DNA from: Acidimicrobiales bacterium
GTDB lineage: Bacteria; Actinomycetota; Acidimicrobiia; Acidimicrobiales; Aldehydirespiratoraceae
Reading direction: 5' to 3'
Length of the DNA stretch: 64,000 nt
Assembly: GCA_033344915.1 (NCBI GenBank)
Contig: JAWPML010000001.1
Span: forward strand, 658,369-722,368
This document shows positions 9,188-18,217 of this stretch, in pieces. The notes below the pieces were generated by a model. It was given only the letters and a program-made list of their open reading frames with translations, made no database searches and was not told the DNA's origin. Position 1 is the first letter of the stretch; each line of letters starts with the position of its first letter. Made by a program: the position numbers and the translations under genes.

Positions 9188-9193
9188 TACCGT
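9188..9193 (+). promoter_or_regulatory. -10 box TACCGT, leaderless start of the Clp-N protein
   Basis: TACCGT, 7 bases, then ATG 9201. It selects this ATG over the longer upstream open frame, which shows no similarity. Confidence 0.5.
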
Positions 9194-9200
9194 TTTCTCG

Positions 9201-10253
9201 ATGAGCAGTCTGCAGCTGGACGCGGGTGCGCGCATGGCTCTCGACGTGGCGCTGGGTACGGCCGGGGCGATGGGCGACGAGCGGTGTGGCACCGAGTACC
9301 TGCTCTTCGGCGCGGTCGCCACCGCCACCGGCGACATGGCCGAGCTCTGTGAGCTGTTCGCGCTCGACACGGCGCGGCTCGAGCGGGCGCTCGTGGCGTT
9401 GCGCGGCCATCACTTCGAACCCGATCCCGACGGCCAGGTCGATCCGCCGCTGAGCCCGCGGGCGGAGCTGGCCCTCAACGGGCGGGCGCTGTCGGGCGCC
9501 GAGCGGCGGACGACGTTCGACATGTTGCTCGGCTGTCTCAACGACCCGCGTTCCGGTGCCGCGACCGTGCTGCGCCATCTCGGCGTCCGCCTCGGGGAGA
9601 TCCGGCGGCTGGTCGAGCTCGGCGCGGCCCGGCTCGACCAGGACGAGGTCGCCGGGCTGATCGCGGCCCTCGATCGCCGCGACGTCACCCACTACGGCTG
9701 GTGGGGTCCGCGCGCGGACGCGTCCGTGGCTCGCATCCCGACGCCGGCGACGCCACAGGTCGTCGCCCGGAGTCAGACCGCCGAGGTGTCGCTGGAGACC
9801 GTGGTCGCCGGCCCCGACGGGTTCGGGTTGACCCTCACGGTGACGTCGCTCGGACCGTGGGTGCTCCCGCCGACGTGGGAGTCCATCGAGTACCTGAGTC
9901 CGGGCGTCGGGGCCGAGCATCGTCTGGTGCCGGAGGTCGTCACGGTGGACCTGGCGTACGCGGACGGCACCCACGTCTCCAACCGGGCCGGCAATCCCCG
10001 CTGGCGCGCCGACGTGCCGACGCCGGGCGCCCTCGTGCGGCTGAGCACCCGCAAGGTGATCGAGGATCGCAACGACCGGCGCCGACCGGTCCGCCATGTG
10101 GAGACGACGGAGTGGTGGGCCTGGCCCGTCCCGATGTCGGGGGATGTGACGCTGCACGTGCGCTGGCCCGCCGAAGCCGTCGACGGGTCGCTCGTGCTCG
10201 ACGGCACGGCGATCGCCGGACAGGCCGCGGCCCTGCGCGATGTCGGCGCCTGA
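9201..10253 (+). CDS. Clp N-terminal repeat domain protein without ATPase
   Basis: 350 residues from ATG 9201. Residues about 1-160 look like the double helical Clp-N repeat: 'LDVALGTAGAMGDERCGTEYLLFGAVA' and 'FDMLLGCLNDPRSGAATVLRHLGV' resemble the first helices of ClpA/ClpC N-domains, which bind substrates or adaptors. There is no Walker motif, so it is not a chaperone ATPase. Residues about 190-345 form a separate beta-rich region with no family I know (VSLETVVAGPDGFGLTLTVTS, WWAWPVPMSGDVTLHVRWP). An adaptor or regulator role is inference. It is transcribed alone. Confidence 0.68.
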   Translation: MSSLQLDAGARMALDVALGTAGAMGDERCGTEYLLFGAVATATGDMAELCELFALDTARLERALVALRGHHFEPDPDGQVDPPLSPRAELALNGRALSGAERRTTFDMLLGCLNDPRSGAATVLRHLGVRLGEIRRLVELGAARLDQDEVAGLIAALDRRDVTHYGWWGPRADASVARIPTPATPQVVARSQTAEVSLETVVAGPDGFGLTLTVTSLGPWVLPPTWESIEYLSPGVGAEHRLVPEVVTVDLAYADGTHVSNRAGNPRWRADVPTPGALVRLSTRKVIEDRNDRRRPVRHVETTEWWAWPVPMSGDVTLHVRWPAEAVDGSLVLDGTAIAGQAAALRDVGA

Positions 10254-10316
10254 CGCGACAGACGGCACTCACTCGTTTTGAGCAGCGTTCAGTCTGTGTG
10301 GTGAAATCAGCCGCGT

Positions 10317-11312
10317 ATGGCCACCCAACTTCCGGATATCGACTTCACCCTCGAGTTCCCCTACACCCGAACGACCGGTCCGATCATCGGCCCGTTCCTC
10401 ACCGGTCTGCGCGACGGGCGCATTCTCGGCACCCGGGTCGGGGACCGAGTCATCTGCCCGCCCATCGAGTACGACCCGGACACGGGAGCGACCGTGGGAC
10501 CGGACAGCCTCGTCGAGGTCGGCCCCGCCGGCACCGTCGAGGCGTGGACCTGGGTCGCCGAGCCGACGTCCAAGCATCCGCTGAGCCACCCGTTCGCGTT
10601 CGCCCAGATCCGACTCGACGGGGCGGACACCACGATGCTGCAGGCCGTCGACGCTGGTTCGATGGACGCGATGGCGACGGGGATGCGGGTGGTCGTCCGC
10701 TACCACGACGAGCGGGTGGGCTCGGTGACGGACATCCACTTCGTGCCCGGCGAGGATGCACAGGCCGCGCCCGAGGTCGACGCCGAGGCCGGCGATGTCG
10801 AGATCATGGAGCACCTCATCGGCGTGCGGATCAACGAACCGCTGCTGCCGCATCGCGTCCGCTTCCTCGAGGGGCTGCTCGAACACAAGATCCTCGGGCA
10901 ACGCAGCCCCGCCGACGGCAAGGTGCACGTGCCGAGCCGCGGCTACGACGCGATCAACCGGGTGCCGATGATGGACGCCGAGTACGTCGAGGTCGCCGAC
11001 CGGGGCACCGTCACGTCGTTCACCGAGATCACCCCGATCCAGTACCACGGCCAGACCGAGACGGAGCCCTACATCCGCTGCTCGGTGCTGCTCGACGGCG
11101 CCGACACGACCGTCGGTGGCATCGACGTGCGCGACATCCCGGTCGACGAGTTCCGGATCGGCATGCGGCTCCAGATGATCTGGCGCGACGACATCTCGTT
11201 CGACGATCCCGACAACCGGGGCTTCGGCCTCAGCGAAGAGGTCTACGTCCGTTGGGAGCCGTCCGGCGAGCCCGATGTGGATCCCGAGCTCGTGAAGGAG
11301 CACAACTTCTGA
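10317..11312 (+). CDS. Double DUF35 OB-fold protein (module 1)
   Basis: 331 residues in two similar halves. Residues 1-145 (YTRTTGPIIGPFLTGLRDGRILGTR, then an OB-fold with VEAWTWV) and residues 165-331 (GLLEHKILGQRSPADGKVHVPSRGYD, TSFTEITPIQ) each have the DUF35 layout of helical start, knuckle and OB fold. The CxxC zinc-ribbon pairs of many DUF35 proteins are missing (one Cys, in VICPP). In module 2 the two halves are separate genes. DUF35 proteins partner thiolase-like enzymes and bind the acyl-CoA. The next gene starts on its stop codon (TGATG), consistent with a complex with the two thiolase-like proteins. Promoter not clear. Confidence 0.8.
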   Translation: MATQLPDIDFTLEFPYTRTTGPIIGPFLTGLRDGRILGTRVGDRVICPPIEYDPDTGATVGPDSLVEVGPAGTVEAWTWVAEPTSKHPLSHPFAFAQIRLDGADTTMLQAVDAGSMDAMATGMRVVVRYHDERVGSVTDIHFVPGEDAQAAPEVDAEAGDVEIMEHLIGVRINEPLLPHRVRFLEGLLEHKILGQRSPADGKVHVPSRGYDAINRVPMMDAEYVEVADRGTVTSFTEITPIQYHGQTETEPYIRCSVLLDGADTTVGGIDVRDIPVDEFRIGMRLQMIWRDDISFDDPDNRGFGLSEEVYVRWEPSGEPDVDPELVKEHNF

Positions 11313-12385
11313 TGGCCTTTTCACCCGGGGAGAACGACATCGCGATCGTCGGCGTCGCCCAGACCGACGCCCACGCCCGCTTCGAGGGGCCCGAAGTGGT
11401 CCTCATCATGGAGTGCGTCAACCGCCTGCTGAGCGACGCGAAGATCGAACGTGACGACGTCGGGTTCACGATCGCCGGCAGCTGCGACTACCTCAGCGGC
11501 ATGCCCTTCGCCTTCGTGTCCAACGTCGACGGCATGGGGGCCTGGCCGCCCGTCTACGAATCCCATGTCGAGATGGACGGCGCGTGGGCACTGTTCGAGG
11601 CCTGGCTCCGACTCCAGATGGGCGACATCGACGTCGCCATGGTGGTCGGGTCCGGCAAGTCCTCGCCGTGCAACGCCCGGGAGGTCTTCCACCTCCAGGC
11701 CGACCCGTACGTGGTCGCGCCGCTCGGCATCGACCCGGACGCGATGGCGGGCATCCAGGCGCAGGCGCTGGTGAACGCGGGCAAGGCGTCGGAGGCCGAC
11801 ATCGCCGACGTCGTCGTGCGGAGTCGCGCCAACGCGTCCTCGAATCCTCACGCCCAGCTCACCGACGCCGTGTCGGCCGACGAGCTGCTCGCCGCGCCCT
11901 ACGACATGGCGCCCCTGCGGGCCCACGACGTGTCGGCGAAGGCGGACGGCGCGGCGGCGATGCTGATCGCCCGGCGCGACCGGGCGCTCGAGCTGACCGA
12001 CAGCCCGGTGTGGATCACCGGGCTCGACCATCGAATCGAGTCGCACCACGCCGGCCTGCGGGACCTCACGGACTCCCCGTCCACCCGCCTCGCCGCCACC
12101 GGCGCCGGCGCGTTCGACGGCGATGTGGACGTCGCCGAGCTGCACGTGCTCCACGCGCACGAGGAGATCATCCTGCGCGACGCGCTCGGGCTCGACGACG
12201 TGGCGAAGGTGAACCCGTCGGGCGGCCCGCTGGCCGGCGACCCGGTCATGGCCACCGGCCTGACCCGGATCATCGAGGTCGCGAAACGCATCGCGGGCGG
12301 CGACGCCACCCGTGGGATCGCCCACGCGACGTCGGGCGCGGCGTTGCAACAGAACCTTGTGTGTGTTCTCGAAGGAGGGAGCTGA
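11312..12385 (+). CDS. Thiolase-like protein without catalytic Cys, subunit A (module 1)
   Basis: 357 residues, ATG 11312 overlapping the preceding stop. It has the thiolase fold pattern (DIAIVGVAQTDAH at the start, SAKADGAAAMLIA, VNPSGGPLAGDPVMATG near the end). The usual thiolase nucleophile Cys is absent: the VYESHVEMDGAWAL segment has no Cys, the GHP His is replaced by Asp in AGDP, and the last motif reads HATSGAALQQN. Such SCP2/Ltp-type proteins can act as retro-aldolases on steroid or branched side-chain CoA esters with DUF35 partners. The reaction here is inferred from family context. A paralogue is at 24829-25896. Confidence 0.83.
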   Translation: MAFSPGENDIAIVGVAQTDAHARFEGPEVVLIMECVNRLLSDAKIERDDVGFTIAGSCDYLSGMPFAFVSNVDGMGAWPPVYESHVEMDGAWALFEAWLRLQMGDIDVAMVVGSGKSSPCNAREVFHLQADPYVVAPLGIDPDAMAGIQAQALVNAGKASEADIADVVVRSRANASSNPHAQLTDAVSADELLAAPYDMAPLRAHDVSAKADGAAAMLIARRDRALELTDSPVWITGLDHRIESHHAGLRDLTDSPSTRLAATGAGAFDGDVDVAELHVLHAHEEIILRDALGLDDVAKVNPSGGPLAGDPVMATGLTRIIEVAKRIAGGDATRGIAHATSGAALQQNLVCVLEGGS

Positions 12386-12387
12386 CC

Positions 12388-13542
12388 ATGGCCCGCCCCT
12401 GTGCAGTGGTCGGCATCGGCCAGACGAAGTACAAGCGCCAGCTTCCGGTCACCATCGACGGGCTGGTTCGTGAAGCCGCGCTGAAGGCGCTCGACGACGC
12501 CGAGCTGACGTTCGCCGACGTCGACGCCGTGGTGATCGGCAAGGCCCCGGACGCCCTCGAAGGCGTGATCATGCCCGAGCTGTCGTTGGCCCACGCGCTC
12601 GGCGCGGTGGGCAAGCCCATCCATCGGGTCCACACCGCCGGCTCGGTCGGCGCGTCCACGGCGATCTCCGCGGCGGTGCTCGTCGAGTCCGGGCGCTACG
12701 ACACGGTGCTCACCGTGACCTACGAGAAGCAGTCCGAAGGCAACGCCACGTGGGCGCTGTCGGGTGGCCGGTCCGGCGGCCAGGGAGCCGGCGGCACGTT
12801 CGCTCCGTGGATCCGCGAGTACATCCGGCGGTCGAACGCCCCCGAGCACATCGGGTGGACCGTCGCGGTCAAGGACCGGCTCAATGCGCTCAAGAACCCG
12901 AACGCCCACCTCCACCTCGAGGACATCTCGATCGAGAAGGTGAAGGAGTCCCCGATGCTGTGGGACCCGCTCCACTTCCTCGAGTCGTGCCCGTCGTCGG
13001 ACGGTGCGGCGGCCATGGTGCTCACGAGCGAGGACAAGGTCGGACGTTCGCCGAACCCGCCGGCCTGGGTGCTCGGCCACGCGAAGCGCACCGAGTTCTC
13101 CTCGTTCCCCGGCCGCGACACGATCCGCATCCAGGCCGGACTGGACTGTGCCGAGGCCCTCTACAAGAAGGTCGGCATCACCAACCCGCGCAAGCAGATC
13201 GACGCGGCCGAGCTCTACGTGCCGTTCAGCTGGTACGAGCCGATGTGGCTCGAGGGTCACCTGATCGCCGAGGAGGGCGCCGGCTGGAAGATGACCGACG
13301 AGGGCGCCACCGCCCTCGACGGCGACTTCCCCGTCAACTGCTCGGGCGGTGTGCTGTCGTCCAACCCGATCGGTGCCTCGGGCATGATCCGCTGTCTCGA
13401 AGCGGCCAATCAGGTACGCGGCACCGCCGGCGACTATCAAGTCGACGGCGCGAAGGTCGCGCTGGGCCACGCCTACGGCGGGGCCGCGCAGTACTTCGCG
13501 ATGTGGATCGTCTCGTCCGAGCTGCAACCCGAGTTCAACTAG
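12388..13542 (+). CDS. SCP2/Ltp thiolase-like protein, subunit B (module 1)
   Basis: 384 residues from ATG 12388, with a strong GAAGGAGG site upstream and a 2-base gap from subunit A. Opens CAVVGIGQTKYKR, typical of lipid-transfer thiolases. The nucleophile position is Gly85 in VHTAGSVGAS instead of Cys, and the GHP His is Asn326 in SSNPIGASG; a His is kept in LGHAYGG. Tyr-rich segment AELYVPFSWYEPMWLEG could carry catalytic Tyr, as Tyr residues serve in Ltp2-type aldolases. It is therefore unlikely to be a classical acetyl-CoA acetyltransferase. Paralogue at 25925-27085 shares these replacements. Confidence 0.84.
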   Translation: MARPCAVVGIGQTKYKRQLPVTIDGLVREAALKALDDAELTFADVDAVVIGKAPDALEGVIMPELSLAHALGAVGKPIHRVHTAGSVGASTAISAAVLVESGRYDTVLTVTYEKQSEGNATWALSGGRSGGQGAGGTFAPWIREYIRRSNAPEHIGWTVAVKDRLNALKNPNAHLHLEDISIEKVKESPMLWDPLHFLESCPSSDGAAAMVLTSEDKVGRSPNPPAWVLGHAKRTEFSSFPGRDTIRIQAGLDCAEALYKKVGITNPRKQIDAAELYVPFSWYEPMWLEGHLIAEEGAGWKMTDEGATALDGDFPVNCSGGVLSSNPIGASGMIRCLEAANQVRGTAGDYQVDGAKVALGHAYGGAAQYFAMWIVSSELQPEFN

Positions 13543-13554
13543 GAGACCCCCCCC

Positions 13555-14454
13555 ATGGGAACAGTGGACGGACGGGTCGTCATCGTCACCGGTGCGGCCC
13601 GCGGTCTGGGCCGCGCCCACGCCCTCGCCTTCGCCGCGGAGGGCGCCAAGGTCGTCGTGAACGATCTCGGCGTGGAGCGCGACGGGTCGCCGGGCACCAG
13701 CGACGCAGCCAACGAGGTCGTCGACGAGATCCGCGCCGCCGGCGGCGAGGCCGTCGCCAACGCCGCGGACGTGGCCGACTGGGATCAGGCCGAGGCCATG
13801 ATCCGCCAGGCGATCGACGAGTTCGGTCGCCTCGACACGCTGGTCTGCAACGCCGGGTTCCTGCGGGACCGCATGCTGGCGGGGATGTCCGAGGAGGAGT
13901 GGGACACCGTGATCCGCGTGCACCTCAAGGGGCACTTCGCCCCGGCCCGCCACGCGATCGAGTACTGGCGCGAACAGTCGAAGGCCGGCAACGAGGTCGA
14001 CGCCCGGGTGATCAACACCTCGTCGGGCGCCGGACTCGCGGGTTCGATCGGGCAGGGAAACTACGCAACCGCCAAGGCCGGAATCGCCCTCCTCACGATC
14101 CAGCAGGCCGCCGAGTGGGGGCGCTACGGCGTGCTCGCCAACGCCATCGCCCCCGACGCCCGGACCCGGATGACCGAGGGTGTGTTCTACAGCTCGGACG
14201 TCCCCGACGGATTCGACAAGAAGGCGCCGGAGAACGTCTCGCCGCTCGTGGTCTGGCTCGGCTCGGCCGACTGTGACGTGACCGGTCGCACCTTCGAGAA
14301 CACGGCCGGGCAGCTGAACGTGTGCGACGGCTGGCAGAAGGGCCCGATCGAATCGGTCGGCGACCGGCGCATGACGGTCAGCGAGGCGGGCGAGCTCGCC
14401 CGGGCCTCGATCGCCGGTGAACGGGCCCCGCAGCCGGTCCACGGCGCCCAGTAG
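13555..14454 (+). CDS. Short-chain dehydrogenase, (3R)-hydroxyacyl-CoA dehydrogenase type
   Basis: 299 residues, ATG 13555 behind GGAGA, 12 bases after the thiolase-like gene. NAD(P) motif TGAARGLG (12-19), then VVVNDLGVERDG, CNAG at 98-101, Ser156/157, and Y170-A-T-A-K174: the catalytic triad is complete. The N-terminal part (NDLG insert, AEGAKVVVNDLG) is like the dehydrogenase domain of peroxisomal multifunctional enzyme 2, which oxidises (3R)-hydroxyacyl-CoA in side-chain beta-oxidation. The C-terminal 45 residues extend beyond the usual SDR. Operon position with the thiolase-like proteins and an acyl-CoA dehydrogenase supports a beta-oxidation role. Confidence 0.87.
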   Translation: MGTVDGRVVIVTGAARGLGRAHALAFAAEGAKVVVNDLGVERDGSPGTSDAANEVVDEIRAAGGEAVANAADVADWDQAEAMIRQAIDEFGRLDTLVCNAGFLRDRMLAGMSEEEWDTVIRVHLKGHFAPARHAIEYWREQSKAGNEVDARVINTSSGAGLAGSIGQGNYATAKAGIALLTIQQAAEWGRYGVLANAIAPDARTRMTEGVFYSSDVPDGFDKKAPENVSPLVVWLGSADCDVTGRTFENTAGQLNVCDGWQKGPIESVGDRRMTVSEAGELARASIAGERAPQPVHGAQ

Positions 14455-14466
14455 TCCCCGCCCCGC

Positions 14467-15693
14467 ATGGACTTCGACGACACGCCGGAGGAAGCCGCCT
14501 GGCGTGAGGAATGCAACGCGTTCCTCTCCCAGCACGCCGAACTGAAGCCGGAGCGGGCCGACCTCGGCCAGTCGTACTGGGCGAAGGCCCGTAGCGAGGC
14601 GGAGGAGGACGCGTACGCCCACGCGTGCCGCGCCTGGCAGCGGACGAAGTTCGACGAGGGGTGGGCCGGCCTGACCTGGCCGACGGAGTACGGCGGCCGC
14701 GGGCTCTCGAGCCACCTGGCCGGGATCTTCGCCGAGGAGGAGGGCCGCTACGACCTCCCCCAGGGCCAGTTCGCCCAGTCGATCGGCATGGCCGGTCCGA
14801 CGATCATCGTCCACGGCACCGAGGAGCAGAAGCAGCGCTACCTCGCCCCGATGCTCACCGGCGAGGAGACGTGGTGTCAGCTGTTCTCGGAACCGGGCGC
14901 CGGGTCGGATCTGGCGGGACTGCGCACATCGGCGGTCGTCGACGGTGACGAGATCGTCGTCAACGGCCAGAAGGTGTGGACGTCGAACGCCCGGGAAGCG
15001 GCGCACGGGATGCTGCTCGTGCGTTCGGACGTCAACGTGCCCAAACACCGCGGCATCACCTATCTCCTGCTCGACATGGCGACGCCCGGCATCGACATCC
15101 GGCCCCTGAAGCAGCCGACGGGCCGATCCGAGTTCAACGAGGTCTTCCTCGACGACGTCCGCGTGCCGATCGAGAACGTCGTCGGCGAGATCAACGCCGG
15201 TTGGGGGCCGATCCTCACGACGCTCACCAACGAGCGCACGGGCATCGGCGGTCAGTCCGGCATGTTCGACGACGTCATCGAGTTGGCCCGGGACATGGGC
15301 GTCATCGACGATCCCGTCGTCCGTCAGGATCTGATGCGGCTCCACGCACGGACCCGTACCATCGCGTACCTGGGCTACCGGGTGCGCACGGCGGCGTCGC
15401 GCGGCGAGATGCCCGGGCCGGAGAGCTCGGTGCTGAAGCTCGCCAACAGCGATCGGCTCGAACAGCTCGGGAACCTCGTGATGGCGATGATGGGCGCCCG
15501 GGGCACGCTCTACGCCGACGATGCCGTGATGGGGGGCTTCTGGCAGAACTACGCGTTCCTCGGCCAGTGGATGAGCCGCATCGGGGGCGGCACCGACGAG
15601 GTGCAGCGCAACATCATGGGCGAGAACGTGTTGGGGCTGCCCCAGGAGCCCCGACCGGACAAGGGGATCCCCTTCAAGGACATCCCCACCTGA
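14467..15693 (+). CDS. Acyl-CoA dehydrogenase (FadE-like)
   Basis: 408 residues, ATG 14467, 12 bases after the SDR. Features in order: N-terminal helical domain, flavin-binding segment CQLFSEPGAGSDLAGLRTSA, middle beta domain with GQKVWTSNA, and C-terminal helices ending WMSRIGGGTDEVQRNIMGENVLGLPQEPR, the standard FAD and catalytic region. It introduces a trans double bond at C2-C3 of an acyl-CoA, passing electrons to ETF. The substrate is not evident; actinobacterial members of this subgroup are often heteromeric in steroid side-chain oxidation, but no adjacent partner FadE is present. Confidence 0.9.
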   Translation: MDFDDTPEEAAWREECNAFLSQHAELKPERADLGQSYWAKARSEAEEDAYAHACRAWQRTKFDEGWAGLTWPTEYGGRGLSSHLAGIFAEEEGRYDLPQGQFAQSIGMAGPTIIVHGTEEQKQRYLAPMLTGEETWCQLFSEPGAGSDLAGLRTSAVVDGDEIVVNGQKVWTSNAREAAHGMLLVRSDVNVPKHRGITYLLLDMATPGIDIRPLKQPTGRSEFNEVFLDDVRVPIENVVGEINAGWGPILTTLTNERTGIGGQSGMFDDVIELARDMGVIDDPVVRQDLMRLHARTRTIAYLGYRVRTAASRGEMPGPESSVLKLANSDRLEQLGNLVMAMMGARGTLYADDAVMGGFWQNYAFLGQWMSRIGGGTDEVQRNIMGENVLGLPQEPRPDKGIPFKDIPT

Positions 15694-15703
15694 TCCGAGC
15701 CGG

Positions 15704-16135
15704 TCAGGACTCCGTGAACGCCTGCTCGACGGCGGCCAGCGCGGCTTCGGCGCCCTGGTCGAGTTGACGCATCTCGGCCACGTAGCGAGCGGCGGCGTCG
15801 CGAACCCGGTTGCGTCGTTCCTCGAGCGGCTCGGAGTGGGGCGGCTCGTCGACGACGAAGGTGCCGGCCCGGCCGCGCCCGACGATCACGCCCTCGGACT
15901 CCAGTTCGCGGTAGGCCCGAGCGACCGTACCCGGCGCCAGGTGCAGCTGATAGGCGAGTGATCGCACCGTCGGCAGGCGCATGGCCGGCTCGAGGCGGCC
16001 GACGGCGACCATCACCGAGATCTGGCCGCGGAGCTGTTCGAAGCGGGGGACCACCGTCGACTCGTCCAGCCGCACGACCATGCGGCGGTCGATGCCGAAC
16101 TGGTCGGTGAACGTGACGGTGTGGCTCTCGAGCAT
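15704..16135 (-). CDS. GntR family transcriptional regulator (YtrA-like)
   Basis: 143 residues. A winged helix-turn-helix (VPRFEQLRGQISVMVAVGRLEPAMRLPTVRSLAYQLHLAPGTVARAYRELESEGV) is followed by GRGRAGTFV and a short helical tail of about 45 residues. The absence of a large effector domain is typical of the YtrA subgroup, which usually represses a nearby transporter operon. The start at ATG 16133-16135 is chosen because a TATGAT -10 box lies 6 bases upstream; a GTG at 16171 would lie upstream of this promoter. It converges on the acyl-CoA dehydrogenase and diverges from the PII gene, which it may control. The ligand is unknown. Confidence 0.85.
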   Translation of the reverse strand: MLESHTVTFTDQFGIDRRMVVRLDESTVVPRFEQLRGQISVMVAVGRLEPAMRLPTVRSLAYQLHLAPGTVARAYRELESEGVIVGRGRAGTFVVDEPPHSEPLEERRNRVRDAAARYVAEMRQLDQGAEAALAAVEQAFTES

Positions 16136-16141
16136 GGACCG

Positions 16142-16147
16142 ATCATA
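16142..16147 (-). promoter_or_regulatory. -10 box TATGAT, leaderless start of the GntR gene
   Basis: On the reverse strand TATGAT is followed by 6 bases (cggtcc) and ATG 16135. It decides the start of the regulator gene. Confidence 0.6.
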
Positions 16148-16201
16148 GAACATTGTGATGGTACAAAGCACGAACTTCTCGCTATATGACGCGGATCTTC
16201 A

Positions 16202-16613
<412 letters not shown>

Positions 16614-16633
16614 GCAAGCACTGTCTGAACAAG

Positions 16634-16647
16634 CACACGGCCGTGTG
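16634..16647. repeat. 14-bp perfect palindrome CACACGGCCGTGTG
   Basis: Perfectly self-complementary, 20 bases after the glnB stop. It could be part of the glnB 3' end or a dimer-binding site; nothing else supports either reading. Confidence 0.4.
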
Positions 16648-16660
16648 ACATGAGCGACAG

Positions 16661-16687
16661 GGGTACGGCGCGCGCGGCGCCGTACCC
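16661..16687 (+). terminator. GC-rich hairpin after glnB, overlapping the next promoter
   Basis: An 11-bp perfect stem (GGGTACGGCGC / GCGCCGTACCC) with a 5-base loop. There is no T tract, as is usual in actinobacterial hairpin terminators. The right arm contains the first five bases of the TACCCT -10 box of the SulP gene, so termination of glnB and initiation of sulP share DNA. Confidence 0.5.
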
Positions 16688-16688
16688 T
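16683..16688 (+). promoter_or_regulatory. -10 box TACCCT, start of the SulP gene
   Basis: TACCCT, 7 bases, then TTG 16696. The same frame has no ATG or GTG between an upstream TGA (16651-16653) and this TTG, so the box and the frame both support the TTG start. Confidence 0.45.
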
Positions 16689-16695
16689 CGACCGC

Positions 16696-18198
16696 TTGCC
16701 TCTTCGCACGAGCCCCCGACAACTGCGGGCCACATGGCTCGTCAATCCGCGAGTCGAGCTGCTGTCCGGCCTCGTCGTCGCCCTGACCCTGATTCCCGAG
16801 GCGATCTCGTTCTCGATCATCGCCGGTGTGGATCCGAAGGTCGGGCTCTACGCCTCTTTCTCGATCGCGATCATCATCTCGATCGCCGGGGGCCGCTCGG
16901 GGATGATCTCCGCGGCGACCGGCGCGATGGCGCTCATCGTCGTGCCCCTCGTGGAGGACCACGGCGTCGCCTATCTCTTCGCCGCCACGATCCTCGCCGG
17001 TGCAATCCAGATCCTGTTCGGCTATCTGGGCGTCGGTTCGCTGATGCGCTTCGTTCCCCGCACAGTGATGGTCGGGTTCGTCAACGCCCTGGCGATCCTG
17101 ATCTTCCTGGCCCAGGTGCCCCACATCATCCTGTCGGACGAGCCGGACCGCAGTCAGCTCGGCCTGAACCTGCTGGTGATCGCCCTCGGGCTCGCCATCA
17201 TCTACGGACTGCCCCGGATCACCACCGCGGTGCCGTCGCCCCTCGTGGCGATCGTCGTGCTCGCCGGTGCCATCGTGGCGTTGGACGTCGACCTGCCGAC
17301 CGTCGGTGACATGGGGGAGCTGCCGTCGGCGCTCCCGATCGTGTCGCTGCCGGAGGTCCCGTGGACGTTCGGGACGCTCGGCATCCTCCTGCCGTACGCG
17401 GTCACGCTCGCCCTGGTCGGTCTGCTCGAGTCGTTGCTCACCGCCCAGCTGCTCGACGACATGACCGACACCGTGTCCGACAAGAACGTCGAGTCGCGCG
17501 GTCAGGGTGTGGCGAACGTGGCGACGGGATTCCTCGGGGGCATGGCGGGCTGCGCCATGATCGGCCAGTCCATGATCAACCACCGCTCCGGTGGCCGCAC
17601 CCGCCTGTCCACGCTGGCCTCGGGTGTCTTCCTGCTGGTACTCATCATCGGTCTCGGTGATCTCGTCGCGCAGATCCCCATGGCGGCGCTCGTCGCGGTG
17701 ATGATCATGGTGTCGGTCGGCACCTTCAACTGGCGCAGCATCCGACCCCGCGCCCTGCGTCGGTCACCCCGGACCGAGACCGCGGTCATGGCGGCGACCG
17801 TCGCCGTCACGGTGTTCACCCACAACCTCGCCTACGGCGTCGGTGTCGGCGTGGTACTCGCCGCCGTGTTCTTCGCCCGCAACGTGTCCGGTGTCGTGAA
17901 GGTCACCAGCGTGCTCGATCCGGAGAACGTCGAACGGCTCTACGCCGTCACCGGCGAGCTCTTCTTCGCGTCGACCAACGATCTCGTCCACGCGTTCCAC
18001 TACGACGACGTCAAGGTGCCCCGGGTGGAGATCGATCTCAGCAGCGCCCGTATCTGGGACACGTCGGCGGTCGCCGCGCTCGATGCCGTCGTCGCCAAGT
18101 TCGCCGACCGCGGGATCAGTGCGGAGCTGGTCGGGCTCAACCGCCACGCCGAACGACTCCACGAGCGGACGTCCGGCACCCTGCACGCCGGGCACTAG
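16696..18198 (+). CDS. SulP family anion permease with STAS domain
   Basis: 500 residues from TTG 16696. About residues 18-395 are a string of hydrophobic helices ([34 protein letters not shown] is the typical first SulP pair). The C-terminal STAS domain lies at about 405-490 ([26 protein letters not shown]). SulP proteins move sulfate, bicarbonate or other anions, usually with Na+ or H+. [19 protein letters not shown] text is seen as [28 protein letters not shown], a conserved core motif. The ion is not readable. Next to a PII gene, bicarbonate or another metabolically controlled anion is possible, but this is speculation. Confidence 0.9.
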   Translation: MPLRTSPRQLRATWLVNPRVELLSGLVVALTLIPEAISFSIIAGVDPKVGLYASFSIAIIISIAGGRSGMISAATGAMALIVVPLVEDHGVAYLFAATILAGAIQILFGYLGVGSLMRFVPRTVMVGFVNALAILIFLAQVPHIILSDEPDRSQLGLNLLVIALGLAIIYGLPRITTAVPSPLVAIVVLAGAIVALDVDLPTVGDMGELPSALPIVSLPEVPWTFGTLGILLPYAVTLALVGLLESLLTAQLLDDMTDTVSDKNVESRGQGVANVATGFLGGMAGCAMIGQSMINHRSGGRTRLSTLASGVFLLVLIIGLGDLVAQIPMAALVAVMIMVSVGTFNWRSIRPRALRRSPRTETAVMAATVAVTVFTHNLAYGVGVGVVLAAVFFARNVSGVVKVTSVLDPENVERLYAVTGELFFASTNDLVHAFHYDDVKVPRVEIDLSSARIWDTSAVAALDAVVAKFADRGISAELVGLNRHAERLHERTSGTLHAGH

Positions 18199-18217
18199 GC
18201 CGCGGCGCGCCGCGCCG

